The notes under the pieces were generated by a model that was not told the origin of the DNA, ran no database searches, and saw nothing but the letters and a program-made list of their open reading frames with translations. The translations under genes were made by a program, and so were the position numbers. This document shows, in pieces, positions 37,946 to 46,716 of a DNA stretch of 64,000 nucleotides. Where the stretch lies: the NCBI RefSeq assembly GCF_036346295.1, contig NZ_CP107819.1, positions 4,588,001 through 4,652,000 of the forward strand. The letters are read 5' to 3'. The stretch comes from Streptomyces sp. NBC_00536. GTDB lineage: Bacteria; Actinomycetota; Actinomycetes; Streptomycetales; Streptomycetaceae. Numbering within the stretch: the stretch's first letter is position 1; every line of letters begins with the position of its first letter.

Positions 37946-39031
37946 TCAGCCCGCGTGGTGGCGGATGACCTCGCGGGCCACCACCGCCCGGGCCGGGCCG
38001 AGTTCGGCCGCCACCGCGGCGGCCCGCCGGTCGTCGCAGGCGACCAGGCCCGGCTGCGGCGCGCGCAGGGTGAGGCACCGGCGCCGCAGGTGCGTGGGCG
38101 GGTGCGTGTCGTCGACGCTGTGCCCGCGCCGTGCGGCGACCCGGAGCTGACGCTCGTACTCATGGCCCGGTACGGACGCCACGTGCGCCGCGATCCGCTC
38201 CCACAGCCCCTGCTCGGCGGCCTCGCGGGCGGCCCGGCCGGCCCGGCCGCCGGTCATCTGGGCGGCCACCGACTCCCGGCGCAGCTCCGCGTCCACCGAC
38301 CGGGCCACGAGCAGCCGGTCCGTCAGGGCCACCGCCCCCTCGGTCGAGCCGGCCCGCGCCGCGCTCAGGTCCGCCTGGTACTCGGCGCGCTGGGCGGCGC
38401 GCAGGGTCAGCCGGTCGAGCAGGAGCAGCAGGGCGTACGCCGCGCAGCGCGGGAGGTACGCCACGAGGTTGAACAACGTGTCCCAGATGGTGTGCGCGGG
38501 GCTCGGAGCGAGCGCGTCCACCCACAGGAGCAGGGAGCGCAACGCACTGTGGAGGACCAGCCCGTGCCGGAGGTCCCCGTGGGCGAAGTGCCCCAGCTCG
38601 TGGCCGAGGAGCGCGACCCGCTCGCGCGGGCCTAGGACCTCCCACAGGCCGAGGCCGAGGATCAGCACCCGGCGCCTGCGCGGTCCGTACGCCGTCACGG
38701 CGGCGTTGACGTCGCCGCACACCGCCACGGCGTGCACCCCGGTGGTGCCGGTGACGGCGGCCACCTCGTCGATCAGTGCGAACAGCTCGGGCGCGTCCGC
38801 CCGCAGCAGCACGGGCCCGTCGTCCGGCAGCCGCCCGAACCGGGGCCGCAGGACGACGGCCACGGCGAGCAGCACGGCGCCCCAGACCGGCTCGATCCCG
38901 GTGTCCCAGCCCAGCACGATCAGCAGCAGCCCGGCCACCACCAGCGCCACGGTGACGCCGTGCACCAGCAGGGCGAGCCCGAGGGCGAGCAGGGCGGCCA
39001 TGTCGCGGCGCGCCCGGGTCCACGGCGTCAC
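37946..39031 (-). CDS. M48 family membrane metalloprotease
   Basis: A 361-residue integral membrane protease. Two N-terminal helices (LLALGLALLVHGVTVALV and the next) precede the zinc site HELGHFAHGD (near residue 144). A third hydrophobic region lies at about 187-205, and the third zinc ligand is in the region AEYQADLSAARAGS (Glu near 214). The order matches HtpX/Ste24-type proteases, which degrade or process membrane proteins. The start is GTG (39029-39031). It follows the SIS gene by 37 bp on the same strand, so the two may be co-transcribed. Confidence 0.85.
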   Translation of the reverse strand: MTPWTRARRDMAALLALGLALLVHGVTVALVVAGLLLIVLGWDTGIEPVWGAVLLAVAVVLRPRFGRLPDDGPVLLRADAPELFALIDEVAAVTGTTGVHAVAVCGDVNAAVTAYGPRRRRVLILGLGLWEVLGPRERVALLGHELGHFAHGDLRHGLVLHSALRSLLLWVDALAPSPAHTIWDTLFNLVAYLPRCAAYALLLLLDRLTLRAAQRAEYQADLSAARAGSTEGAVALTDRLLVARSVDAELRRESVAAQMTGGRAGRAAREAAEQGLWERIAAHVASVPGHEYERQLRVAARRGHSVDDTHPPTHLRRRCLTLRAPQPGLVACDDRRAAAVAAELGPARAVVAREVIRHHAG

Positions 39032-39068
39032 CGTGGGGCGGTGCGACAGGGGCGGGCCAGTGGACGGG

Positions 39069-39824
39069 CTAGTGGCGGAAGAAGATCCGGTCGCCGTATT
39101 CCTGCATCACGCGGCCGTTCCACTCGTGGCCGCCGTCGACGTTGCCCGAGCGCAGGAGCGGCGGCTCGACGCCGCGGGCGGCGAGGTCACCGGCCGCGGC
39201 GGCCATCACGGCCTGCATGATGGCGCTGGTCACGACCGTGGACGCCGGGGCGAAGGGGGCGTCGATCCCCTCCAGGCTCAGCTCGGCGTCGCCGACCGCG
39301 ATCTTGCTGTCGAGGACGATGTCGCAGTGGTCCTTGAGGAAGGTGCCCGAGACGTGCCGCGAGCGGGTCTCCGTCGCGTACGCCACCGAGGTCACGCCGA
39401 TCACCTTGAGCCCGATGGCCCGTGCGTTCATCGCCATCTCGACGGGCAGCGCGTTGCGCCCGGAGAGGGAGATGATCACGAGCACGTCGCCGTTGGCGGC
39501 CGGGCTGCTGTCCAGGACCGCCCCGGCCAGCCCGTCGACCCGCTCCAGCGCGCTGCCGAGCGTCGCGGGCATGACGTCGATCCCGGCGGTGCCGGGGACG
39601 GCGAGGAAGTTCATCAGCGCGAGCCCGCCGGCCCGGTAGACCACGTCCATCGCGGGGAGGGAGGAGTGCCCGGCGCCGAAGGCGAAGAGCCGGTTCCCGG
39701 CGGCGACGGCGTCGGCGATCACGGAGCCGGCCTCGGCGATGTTCGACGACTCCTCGTCCCGCACCCGCTCCAGGAGGCCGATGGCGGCATCGATGAACTG
39801 ACCGGCCAGCTTGCTCTCGCTCAT
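39069..39824 (-). CDS. SIS-domain protein (UPF0309 type)
   Basis: A 251-residue sugar isomerase fold protein: FAFGAGHSSLPAMDVVYRAGG and VLVIISLSGRNALPVEMAMNAR are the phosphosugar-binding loops. It corresponds to the UPF0309 family, of which S. coelicolor SCO4393 is a member as I recall. It probably isomerises or senses a phosphosugar. ATG 39824 is preceded by GGAAGGG at a longer than ideal spacing. It is divergent from dmdR1, with 211 bp between them. Confidence 0.85.
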   Translation of the reverse strand: MSESKLAGQFIDAAIGLLERVRDEESSNIAEAGSVIADAVAAGNRLFAFGAGHSSLPAMDVVYRAGGLALMNFLAVPGTAGIDVMPATLGSALERVDGLAGAVLDSSPAANGDVLVIISLSGRNALPVEMAMNARAIGLKVIGVTSVAYATETRSRHVSGTFLKDHCDIVLDSKIAVGDAELSLEGIDAPFAPASTVVTSAIMQAVMAAAAGDLAARGVEPPLLRSGNVDGGHEWNGRVMQEYGDRIFFRH

Positions 39825-40035
39825 GCGCTGAGGGGCCCTTCCAGAGGTGGGGTGCGTCCGTGTCCGCCGCTCACCGTGCGGTCTGGACCAAGTGCGTGTC
39901 AATACCAGCGTCAATCCGTGGACGAAGGCCCTGAGGGGGTCCCGGACGGTCCTTGGCCTCCGGCACGGAACGGTTGTCGGCCTGATGCGTCAGAATTGGG
40001 TGCAGGGCCAGCGCACGATATCCCGAGGGGCACGA

Positions 40036-40728
40036 ATGTCCGGACTGATCGATACCACGGAGATGTATCTCCGCACCATCCTCGAGCTGGAAGAGGAAGG
40101 CGTGGTCCCCATGCGCGCCCGGATTGCCGAGCGGCTCGATCAGAGCGGCCCGACGGTCAGCCAGACGGTGGCACGCATGGAGCGCGACGGCCTGGTGGCC
40201 GTCGCCAGCGACCGGCACCTGGAGCTGACGGAGGAGGGGCGGCGGCTGGCCACGCGCGTGATGCGCAAGCACCGGCTGGCCGAGTGTCTCCTCGTCGACG
40301 TCATCGGACTGGAATGGGAGCAGGTGCACGCCGAGGCCTGTCGCTGGGAGCACGTGATGAGCGAAGCGGTGGAGCGGCGGGTGCTGGAGCTGCTGCGTCA
40401 CCCGACCGAGTCGCCGTACGGGAACCCGATCCCCGGTCTGGAGGAGCTGGGCGAGAAGGCCGAGGCGGATCCGTTCCTCGACGAGAGCATGGTGAGCCTG
40501 GCGGAGCTGGACCCGGGTGTCGACGGCAAGACCGTGGTCGTGCGGCGGATCGGCGAGCCCATCCAGACGGATGCCCAGCTCATGTACACGCTGCGGCGGG
40601 CGGGCGTGCAGCCCGGGTCGGTCGTCAGCGTGACGGAGTCCCCGGGCGGGGTGCTGGTCGGCAGTGGCGGCGAGGCCGCCGAGCTGGAGGCGGAGGTCGC
40701 CTCCCACGTGTTCGTGGCGAAGCGGTGA
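40036..40728 (+). CDS. dmdR1: DmdR1-type iron-dependent repressor (DtxR family)
   Basis: A 230-residue DtxR/IdeR homologue. The N-terminal winged helix is IDTTEMYLRTILELEEEG...RLDQSGPTVSQTVARME (recognition helix about 37-50). The metal-binding/dimer domain includes MRKHRLAECLL and CRWEHVMSEAVERR with the usual Cys/Glu/His ligands (near 102-106). The SH3-like C-terminus begins near 145. With Fe2+ it represses siderophore and iron-uptake genes. ATG 40036 gives the family start MSGLIDTTEMY and the length reported for S. coelicolor DmdR1. A strong terminator follows at 40771. Confidence 0.93.
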   Translation: MSGLIDTTEMYLRTILELEEEGVVPMRARIAERLDQSGPTVSQTVARMERDGLVAVASDRHLELTEEGRRLATRVMRKHRLAECLLVDVIGLEWEQVHAEACRWEHVMSEAVERRVLELLRHPTESPYGNPIPGLEELGEKAEADPFLDESMVSLAELDPGVDGKTVVVRRIGEPIQTDAQLMYTLRRAGVQPGSVVSVTESPGGVLVGSGGEAAELEAEVASHVFVAKR

Positions 40729-40770
40729 CCGTCCGTACCGCCCGTATGGGGTAGCGCTCGCGGTGTGGAC

Positions 40771-40798
40771 GGTCCCGGCGCCTCGCGGCGCCGGGACC
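40771..40798 (+). terminator. dmdR1 terminator
   Basis: A perfect 12 bp stem GGTCCCGGCGCC/GGCGCCGGGACC with loop TCGC, 43 bp after the dmdR1 stop codon. Confidence 0.85.
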
Positions 40799-40925
40799 GG
40801 TCCTCCCCTGTTTGACCCGGAGCCCCGAGCTCTCAAGGTCATCCCCTCGGACCGTCTTCCCCGAGCGGCCCGCCTCCCGTTGAAGATCTCCCCTCGGCAG
40901 CGGCGGCCAATCCTTGAGCAAGGTC

Positions 40926-40968
40926 ATTCGAAAGAGTGGTGTTGCCGCCGAGAAGGCAGTTTTCGAAT
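40926..40968 (+). promoter_or_regulatory. Inverted repeat upstream of alpha/beta hydrolase
   Basis: ATTCGAAA (40926-40933) and TTTCGAAT (40961-40968) are perfect complements 27 bp apart, ending 44 bp before the chosen start codon. The surrounding 100 bp is AT-richer than coding DNA here and looks like a promoter region. It could be two half-sites for a regulator. Confidence 0.45.
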
Positions 40969-41012
40969 GCGGGTTCGATAGTCTTGCGGGGAGCGAAGGG
41001 GGTGCATCTGCG

Positions 41013-41966
41013 GTGGTACAGCGCTTCGATGTAACGGGGTCCGACGGCGTACGCCTGGCCGCCTGGGAATTCCGGGAACCCGCCTCCCCGGACGGCCCGG
41101 ATGCCTCGGATGCCCAGGACGACCCGGCCGACCCGGCCGAGGCCTCCGGTCCGGGGTCCGGGCCCGGGGTGCTCTTACTCCACGGGCTGATGGGCCGCGC
41201 CTTCCACTGGGCCGGAACCGCCCGCTGGCTCGCCGAGCGCCACCGCGTCGTCGCCCTCGACCAACGCGGACACGGCCAGAGCGAACGCCTGGCCAACGGT
41301 CCGGACATCCCGGCCGCCTTCGCCCGCGAGGCCTTCGTGGCCGACGCCGAAGCCGTGGTCGAGCAGCTCGGCCTGGGCCCCGTCACCCTCGTAGGCCACT
41401 CCATGGGCGCCCTCACCGCCTGGCAGCTCGCCGCCCGCCGCCCCGACCTCGTCCGGGCCCTCGTCATCTGCGACATGCGTGCCTCCGCGCTCGGCGCCGC
41501 CTCGCAGCGCGAATGGGAGGAGTGGTTCCACCGCTGGCCCCTGCCCTTCCCCACCCAGGACGCCGCCCGCCGCTGGTTCGGCGAGGACGACCCCCGGGTG
41601 GAGCGGCCCGACCCCGGCCGCGGGGCCTTCTTCGCCGAGGTCATGCACCAGGCGCAGGACGGATGGCGCCCCCTCTTCTCCCGCCGGCAGATGCTCACCG
41701 CCCGCGAGACGTGGGTGCACGACGCGCACTGGGAGGAGCTGGCGCAGGTCCGCTGCCCGACGCTGGTGGTCCGGGGACTGGACGGCGAGCTGGGGCGGGC
41801 CGAGGCGCAGGAGATGGTCCGGGTGCTGCCGGCCGGGCAGTATGCGGAGATCCCCGACGCCGGGCACTACCTCCACTACGACCAGCCGGGAGCGTGGCGG
41901 GCGGTGCTGGAGCCGTTCCTCGACGGGGTCAAGACCGGGTCCACGGCCTCGGCGGGTGGCCCCTGA
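41013..41966 (+). CDS. Alpha/beta hydrolase
   Basis: A 317-residue alpha/beta-fold hydrolase: oxyanion loop LLLHGLMGRAFHW (near 48), nucleophile elbow VGHSMGALTAWQ (Ser near 130) and catalytic His in IPDAGHYLHYDQP (near 288). An Asp/Pro-rich loop (about 20-45) is inserted before the first strand. The frame is open upstream to TTG 40914, but those 33 codons have poor third-position G/C and contain an inverted repeat, so I place the start at GTG 41013 behind AAGGGGG (a long spacing). The substrate is unknown; an esterase or epoxide-hydrolase-like activity is possible. Confidence 0.82.
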   Translation: MVQRFDVTGSDGVRLAAWEFREPASPDGPDASDAQDDPADPAEASGPGSGPGVLLLHGLMGRAFHWAGTARWLAERHRVVALDQRGHGQSERLANGPDIPAAFAREAFVADAEAVVEQLGLGPVTLVGHSMGALTAWQLAARRPDLVRALVICDMRASALGAASQREWEEWFHRWPLPFPTQDAARRWFGEDDPRVERPDPGRGAFFAEVMHQAQDGWRPLFSRRQMLTARETWVHDAHWEELAQVRCPTLVVRGLDGELGRAEAQEMVRVLPAGQYAEIPDAGHYLHYDQPGAWRAVLEPFLDGVKTGSTASAGGP

Positions 41967-41970
41967 CCAC

Positions 41971-42585
41971 CTACGGCGCGGGGGTCTCCGCCGACCAGAA
42001 GTCGTCGCGGACGTCCGGGCGCTGGGGATACGGGGTGGTGCGCACCGGCGTGTTGGGCTTGGTCGTGGGGCTCTGCACGGGAGCGTCTGTGAGGCATGGG
42101 GTGGCGGCAGAGAGCCGGAACTGGCCCTCTCCGCCCACCTCGGCGCTCAGGCTGTAGCCCTCGGGTGTGGAGGCGTAGAGGGCGGGAACGGTAGGGCTGG
42201 TGCGCATGGATGTGATCTTGTATCCACGGCCCTTCCATGCACGTTCGATCACTCCGAGCAGGGCGCCGCGCCGCTGTTCGGAGACGATCGTCAGGATGAG
42301 GATCGAGCGGTCGGCGGCACCCGTACCCGTGGCCTTGTTGAGGGTGTTGGTGCAACCGCTCTCGCTGGAGGGCCCGTGGTTCCAACGGAGTTCGGGCCGC
42401 ACAGCGGTGAGGGTCTCCTGAAGGATGGCATCCGCGCGCTCGGCGCCCTGCTGCATGTTCATGCTGGGGTTCCTTTCGGCTGAGGTATCTCCTCCGCCCG
42501 GACCACATGCGGCGAGGGTGGTGAGGGCGGTGAGGAAGAACAGGACGGCTGGGGTCCGGGCGAGCGCGGAGGAGCGGAGTCTCAT
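41971..42585 (-). CDS. Putative lipoprotein
   Basis: A 204-residue lipoprotein: basic start MRLRSS, hydrophobic core LFFLTALTT and lipobox LAAC (Cys near residue 27), then a Gly/Ser/Asn-rich spacer. The mature part has a beta-rich segment (DRSILILTIVSEQRRGALLG...YKITSMRTSP) and a Thr/Pro-rich C-terminus. No family recognised. Its ATG overlaps the hydrolase stop (ATGA), so it is the last gene of a three-gene operon and probably acts outside the membrane with the hydrolase. Confidence 0.75.
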   Translation of the reverse strand: MRLRSSALARTPAVLFFLTALTTLAACGPGGGDTSAERNPSMNMQQGAERADAILQETLTAVRPELRWNHGPSSESGCTNTLNKATGTGAADRSILILTIVSEQRRGALLGVIERAWKGRGYKITSMRTSPTVPALYASTPEGYSLSAEVGGEGQFRLSAATPCLTDAPVQSPTTKPNTPVRTTPYPQRPDVRDDFWSAETPAP

Positions 42586-44477
42586 CGAGGTTCCTGGGTA
42601 GATATGTCTTGCGGTCGGCCGGCGATGATCAAGGCGATGTTGCCGGCGGAGTCCTTGTCCTTCTTCGGATTGAAGTAGTTGGAGTGTGCCTCTATGGGGC
42701 CGTCCCCGCCGATGATCGGCGTCGGACCGTCATCGACTCTGAAGCGGTGGGCGCCGAACTCCCTGTTCGCGGGATCGGTTCCGAAGTGGATCTGGCTGGG
42801 GTCGCTGAGTGCGTCGCCCACGACGTATCCGTGGAAGGCTCCCACGCCGCCTCCGATGACCGCGCCTCCCACGGTGCCGAGTGGTCCGAGGGCGGAGCCC
42901 ACCACCCCACCGGCAACGGCACCGGCCGCGCCACCGCCCAGCAGGCCGGCGGTCTCGGCTGTGTTCGGAGCCTTGGTCACCAGGTCGTTCTGCGCCGCCC
43001 CCACGTACACGTGATCCCGCCCGACGCCGAGCTGGTCGGCGTTCTGGGCACCTGTACCCGGGCTGCCGACCAGGATGATGTCATCCGCCCCTGGGATACC
43101 GCCTGGCTGCTGGGCGGCCTGACCGACAGTGAGTGATCCGTAGGAGTGCCCGATCGCCGTGATGTGGGGGTCAGCGTTCTGGTTGGTGCTGCTGATCCCC
43201 GCCATGAACTTGTTGTAGTCGCCGGCGCCCCGACGCGCGTCGTCCATGGTGGTGACCGCGAGGTTGTCGAGCAGATTGTCGGCCGGCAGCTGCGGGGCGT
43301 CGTAGCCCAGCCAGACGATCGACGCTGAGCTCGGGTCGTAGAACCTGGCATCCAGCGCGGTATCCCTTGCCCGCTGAATGTCATTGCGGGCGAACGAGCC
43401 GTCGAGCGCCGTTCCCAGGCCGGGGACGTATGCCGAGACGTTCTTCGAGGTGTCCGGGTTGCCGAAGGAGACGATGGCCCGGCCGTTGTTCTGGTCACCG
43501 ATGCCCAGGAGGTACATCGGCGGGTTGGTCGGGGCCTGGTTCCACAGTTGGTCGTTGATCGAGCGCAGACCCTCCAGCTGGTTCCTGGACTTCTCGTCCC
43601 CCTGCCCCGACAGCTTCCCGATCAGCATCTCCAGGTTGTCCCGGTTGGCGCGGTCGCGGGTCTCCGACGGGATGCCGTCCAGGTTGCCGATCACGTCCGG
43701 ATACACCGCCAGGTACTCGGCCCGCTGGTCGTCCGTCAGGCCCTGCCACCACGCGTGCCGGTCCGCCGGGCTGCGGTCGAGCGGAATCGTGTCGTGGAGG
43801 TAGTGGCCGGCCTCCTTGCGCACGAGGGCCGCGTCGGCCGCCGCGTCCGCCCAGGTGGCGTCGGTGATGTCCAGGCTGTCCGCGGCCACCAGCCGGTTCA
43901 AGGCCTGGGTGAAGCGCGCGTCCGCTTCCTGCGCGGCGAGCACGGCCGTCCGGATCCGGCCGGCGATCTCCTGGGCCGCGGCGTGATGGGGGTTGGCGTC
44001 GGCGCCCATCGGAGGCTGGGCCTGCGGGTGCATGGGCAGCTCACGGAGGAACAGCCGTCGGTCGACCCCCTGTACCGAACTGCCGGGAACCGGCTGCTTG
44101 GTCAGGAAGTTCTCGCCCGCGGGCGGGTACTCCACCGAACCGTCCGCATGCAGGGTGAAGCCGTGGGTCGAGGCGTCGTCCAGGGCGGCTTTCAAGCGTG
44201 TCTGCTGCGTGGAGAGTTCCTGGGCGAGGGCGCCCAGGGTGGTGCGGACGAGCCCGCACTCGGTGTGGACGTAGTCGAAGTTGCGGTCCAGACGCCGCAG
44301 CCGATCGTGAGCGGCGGTCGCGGACTCGCCCTTCTGGGTCTCCAGGGACTTCAGCATCTCCATGCTGATCCTGTTCCGTGCGGCGTTCGCCCGGTTGCTC
44401 GCGTCGGCCCAGCCCGTGGCGGCCTCCGTGAACTCGTTTGTCTTCAGGTCGCGCAACTGCTGCCAGGTCAGGGTCAC
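42582..44477 (-). CDS. DUF1023-type alpha/beta hydrolase
   Basis: A 631-residue protein. Residues 1-270 are helical and coiled-coil-like (TWQQLRDLKTNEFTEAA onward), as in WXG100/EspG-type secretion partners. The C-terminal half is an alpha/beta hydrolase of the DUF1023 group: ITAIGHSYGSLTVGQAA (Ser nucleophile near 461), YVGAAQNDLV (Asp) and FGAHRFRVDD (His). Between Asp and His sits a 45-residue glycine-zipper stretch (GLLGGGAAGAVAGG, then GGAVIGGGVGAF). GTG 44475-44477 overlaps the previous stop. Such proteins accompany type VII-like secreted cargo in actinobacteria; the substrate is unknown. Confidence 0.8.
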   Translation of the reverse strand: MTLTWQQLRDLKTNEFTEAATGWADASNRANAARNRISMEMLKSLETQKGESATAAHDRLRRLDRNFDYVHTECGLVRTTLGALAQELSTQQTRLKAALDDASTHGFTLHADGSVEYPPAGENFLTKQPVPGSSVQGVDRRLFLRELPMHPQAQPPMGADANPHHAAAQEIAGRIRTAVLAAQEADARFTQALNRLVAADSLDITDATWADAAADAALVRKEAGHYLHDTIPLDRSPADRHAWWQGLTDDQRAEYLAVYPDVIGNLDGIPSETRDRANRDNLEMLIGKLSGQGDEKSRNQLEGLRSINDQLWNQAPTNPPMYLLGIGDQNNGRAIVSFGNPDTSKNVSAYVPGLGTALDGSFARNDIQRARDTALDARFYDPSSASIVWLGYDAPQLPADNLLDNLAVTTMDDARRGAGDYNKFMAGISSTNQNADPHITAIGHSYGSLTVGQAAQQPGGIPGADDIILVGSPGTGAQNADQLGVGRDHVYVGAAQNDLVTKAPNTAETAGLLGGGAAGAVAGGVVGSALGPLGTVGGAVIGGGVGAFHGYVVGDALSDPSQIHFGTDPANREFGAHRFRVDDGPTPIIGGDGPIEAHSNYFNPKKDKDSAGNIALIIAGRPQDISTQEPR

Positions 44478-44908
44478 TTCGCGGGCTCCGTCCGGACGGC
44501 GAGACGGGAGAACGCGACCCGGCCCTGCTCGTCCACCTCGCCCAGGTCCCTGGCCACCTTGAGCAGCATCGGATCCAGTGCGCCGCACTCGTCGCGGACC
44601 GCCGTCAGCCGCTTCTCCCACGATGCCCGTACGGTCGCCAGCGCCCCGGCGGATGCGAGGCCGGCGGTACCCGCCGCCAGGCCGTCGTGGGCGAGGGACA
44701 TCCGGCTCAGTGCGCCGCCCGTGCTGGTGCGCAGTTCGCCCGCCGCCGATGCCGCCTTGGTCCACGGCCCCGCCGCGTGGACGAGATCGCCGTTCTCCCC
44801 GGTCCCGGTCCCAGACCCGGTGCCCGGTCCTGTGGCCGACGCGAGCCGGATGCCCTGTGGCGGGTCGAACAGTTCCTGCCATCGTTGTGAGTACGCACCC
44901 GTGCCCAT
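44474..44908 (-). CDS. Small helical protein, WXG100-like partner
   Basis: A 144-residue soluble protein. After a Gly/Thr/Ser-rich segment (GPGTGSGTGTG) it is almost wholly helical (HAAGPWTKAASAAGEL, ATVRASWEKRLTAVRDECGALDPM), similar in length and helix pattern to actinobacterial WXG100/type VII-associated proteins, though an exact WxG turn is not seen. It is the first gene of the operon, overlaps the hydrolase start by 3 bp and starts 77 bp from a strong palindrome. A role as chaperone or co-secreted partner of the hydrolase is inferred. Confidence 0.6.
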   Translation of the reverse strand: MGTGAYSQRWQELFDPPQGIRLASATGPGTGSGTGTGENGDLVHAAGPWTKAASAAGELRTSTGGALSRMSLAHDGLAAGTAGLASAGALATVRASWEKRLTAVRDECGALDPMLLKVARDLGEVDEQGRVAFSRLAVRTEPAK

Positions 44909-44984
44909 GGTCCGGTCCTCCCCAGTCCTGTGCCCTCCCCGGCACCGTCCTCGAACGAAATCAAAGGGCGCGGGGGACGCACCA

Positions 44985-45030
44985 GGGGGCAGGTACTCAG
45001 ATACGCATGCGCGTCTGAGTACCTGCCCCC
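44985..45030. terminator. Palindromic terminator after ABC exporter
   Basis: A perfect 16 bp stem GGGGGCAGGTACTCAG/CTGAGTACCTGCCCCC around a 14-base, itself partly palindromic, loop (ACGCATGCGCGT). It begins 22 bp beyond the permease stop codon and lies 77 bp upstream of the next operon, so it separates the two transcription units. Confidence 0.8.
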
Positions 45031-45051
45031 ACTCACAGGTGTCGGTCGGGC

Positions 45052-46716
45052 TCAGCCCTTGCTGACCGCCGTCAGGATTTCCGGGAGGCGGCGGGAGACG
45101 GTGGGGGCGGCCAGGCGCATGCCCGCCCATGCTGTCAGGACGCCCCAGCCGATGCCGAGCGGGAGCAGCAGCCACAGGGAGCCGTGCAGGTCCGCCAGGT
45201 GGAGCCAGACCGTCAGCGCGATCAGCGGTGCGCACAGCAGGGTCGAGGCGAGCAGGCCGATGAAGATGCCCATCCAGGCGAGGCCGCCCTGGCCGGGGGC
45301 CACGTTCTTGAACGCGCCGTCCGTCGGGATGGAGTACGGGAAGCGCGCCGAGGCCAGTGCCCCCGAGCACAGCATCGCGCCGAGCAGCCCCAGCGCGAGG
45401 CCGATGACCTCCGGCAGGGCGGCCCAGTCGCCCACCATCGCCGCCGTCACCACGGTCACGAGCACCGTGTACGGGACGGTGACCAGGGCCAGCGCGAGGG
45501 CCCGGGCGCGCAGTTCGGCGTAGGCCTCGCGCGGGGTCGACAGGGTCTGGGCGACCATCCAGAAGGCGGAGGTGTCCTGCCCGAACTGGTTGTACATCTG
45601 GACGCCGAGCATGCCCGCGCCGAAGCAGGCGAGGTAGACCGAGCCGTGCCCCTGGAGCGCGTTGGCGACCGGGATGATCAGGCCGATGGTGAGGGAACTC
45701 ATCCACGCGGCCTTCGTCTTGGGGTCGCGGACGGCGTAGCGCAGGGCGCGCTGGACGACCGCGCCGGTACGCCCGTCCGGCAGGAGCGACCAGCCGCCGG
45801 ACCCGGCGCCGCGCTTCTTCCCCGACTCGGCCGCTCCGATGGTGGAGCCGTCCGGTGTGACCATCAGCTTGGTGAGGCTGCGCTCCCAGGACCACAGCAG
45901 CAGGGCGATCGCGCCCACGGTCAGTGCGAGCTGGGCGGCGGCGACGGCGTACGCGCCCCGGCCGACCGAGTCGACCATGCCGACGGCGGTCGCGGGCGGC
46001 AGCCAGCGCACCACCGCCTCGGCGGGTTCCAGGGCGCTCAGGCCACCGGCCTGGAAGAGCCGCTGGCTGGCGAAGTTGGCGAACTGGGCGCCGACCGCGA
46101 TCAGCAGCCCGCTGAGCACGGCCAGGTCGCGGCCCTTGCGGCTGGACAGCAGCCGGACGTTGGCGGTGGCCACCGCCCGCGCCAGGACCACGCAGCCGAG
46201 CAGCAGCAGCGGCGCGCCGAGGACGGCGGCGACGATGCCCGCCGGGCCGTGGGCCACCGCGGTCACCGAACCGACGGCGAGGCACAGCGTGAAGAGCGGG
46301 CCGATGCCGACGAGGGAGGACGCCAGCAGGGCCCGGACGAGCGGCCGCGGCCGCAGCGGCAGCATCACCAGCCGGGTCGGGTCGAGGGTCTCGTCCCCGC
46401 TGGGGAAGAACAGCGGCATCACGGACCAGAGCAGCGCCAGGATCGCGGCGAGCAGCACCACGACGGTGCCCGCGTGCGCGTTCCCGTGCAGGACGGCCAG
46501 GCCGATCATCTGGAGCACGCCGACCCCGACCGCCAGGATCAGCGTGCTGAGGTAGGCGGCCTTCCGCTTCGAGGAGCCCTTGAGGCCGTTGCGCAGTAGG
46601 GACAGCTTGAGCCGGACGAAGACGGGCGTGAGGGAAACCCGTACGGGCGCGAGGGACGCCTGTGCGGAGGTGCGGTAGCCCTCCGATGATCCCTCCGCGG
46701 GCGTGGCCGCGCTCAT
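45052..46716 (-). CDS. ABC transporter permease
   Basis: A 554-residue polytopic membrane protein with about 12 helices, many containing Leu/Val/Ala-rich stretches (LAVGVGVLQMIGLAVLHG, LALVTVPYTVLVTVVTAAMV) and a central soluble loop (about 290-325). It resembles ABC-2-type exporters fused head to tail. It overlaps the ATPase gene by 4 bp (ATGA), so the two form one exporter. The substrate is unknown; drug, lipid or peptide export is typical. Confidence 0.82.
   Translation of the reverse strand: MSAATPAEGSSEGYRTSAQASLAPVRVSLTPVFVRLKLSLLRNGLKGSSKRKAAYLSTLILAVGVGVLQMIGLAVLHGNAHAGTVVVLLAAILALLWSVMPLFFPSGDETLDPTRLVMLPLRPRPLVRALLASSLVGIGPLFTLCLAVGSVTAVAHGPAGIVAAVLGAPLLLLGCVVLARAVATANVRLLSSRKGRDLAVLSGLLIAVGAQFANFASQRLFQAGGLSALEPAEAVVRWLPPATAVGMVDSVGRGAYAVAAAQLALTVGAIALLLWSWERSLTKLMVTPDGSTIGAAESGKKRGAGSGGWSLLPDGRTGAVVQRALRYAVRDPKTKAAWMSSLTIGLIIPVANALQGHGSVYLACFGAGMLGVQMYNQFGQDTSAFWMVAQTLSTPREAYAELRARALALALVTVPYTVLVTVVTAAMVGDWAALPEVIGLALGLLGAMLCSGALASARFPYSIPTDGAFKNVAPGQGGLAWMGIFIGLLASTLLCAPLIALTVWLHLADLHGSLWLLLPLGIGWGVLTAWAGMRLAAPTVSRRLPEILTAVSKG

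Larger units (their letters stand above)
39871..40842 (-). other. Long antisense open frame across dmdR1 (possible adm)
   Basis: A 323-codon frame covers dmdR1 on the opposite strand. In S. coelicolor an antiparallel gene, adm, overlapping dmdR1 has been reported to be expressed and to affect siderophore and antibiotic production. The translation is Leu/His/Gln/Arg-rich with no recognisable domain, as expected of a mirror frame in high-GC DNA, so sequence alone does not support a protein. It is listed because of the published precedent. Confidence 0.25.

Noticed and set aside
40914..41012. 33-codon TTG-initiated extension of the alpha/beta hydrolase
   Set aside because: Poor third-position G/C and an inverted repeat fit a promoter better, although the frame is open; kept as an alternative only.
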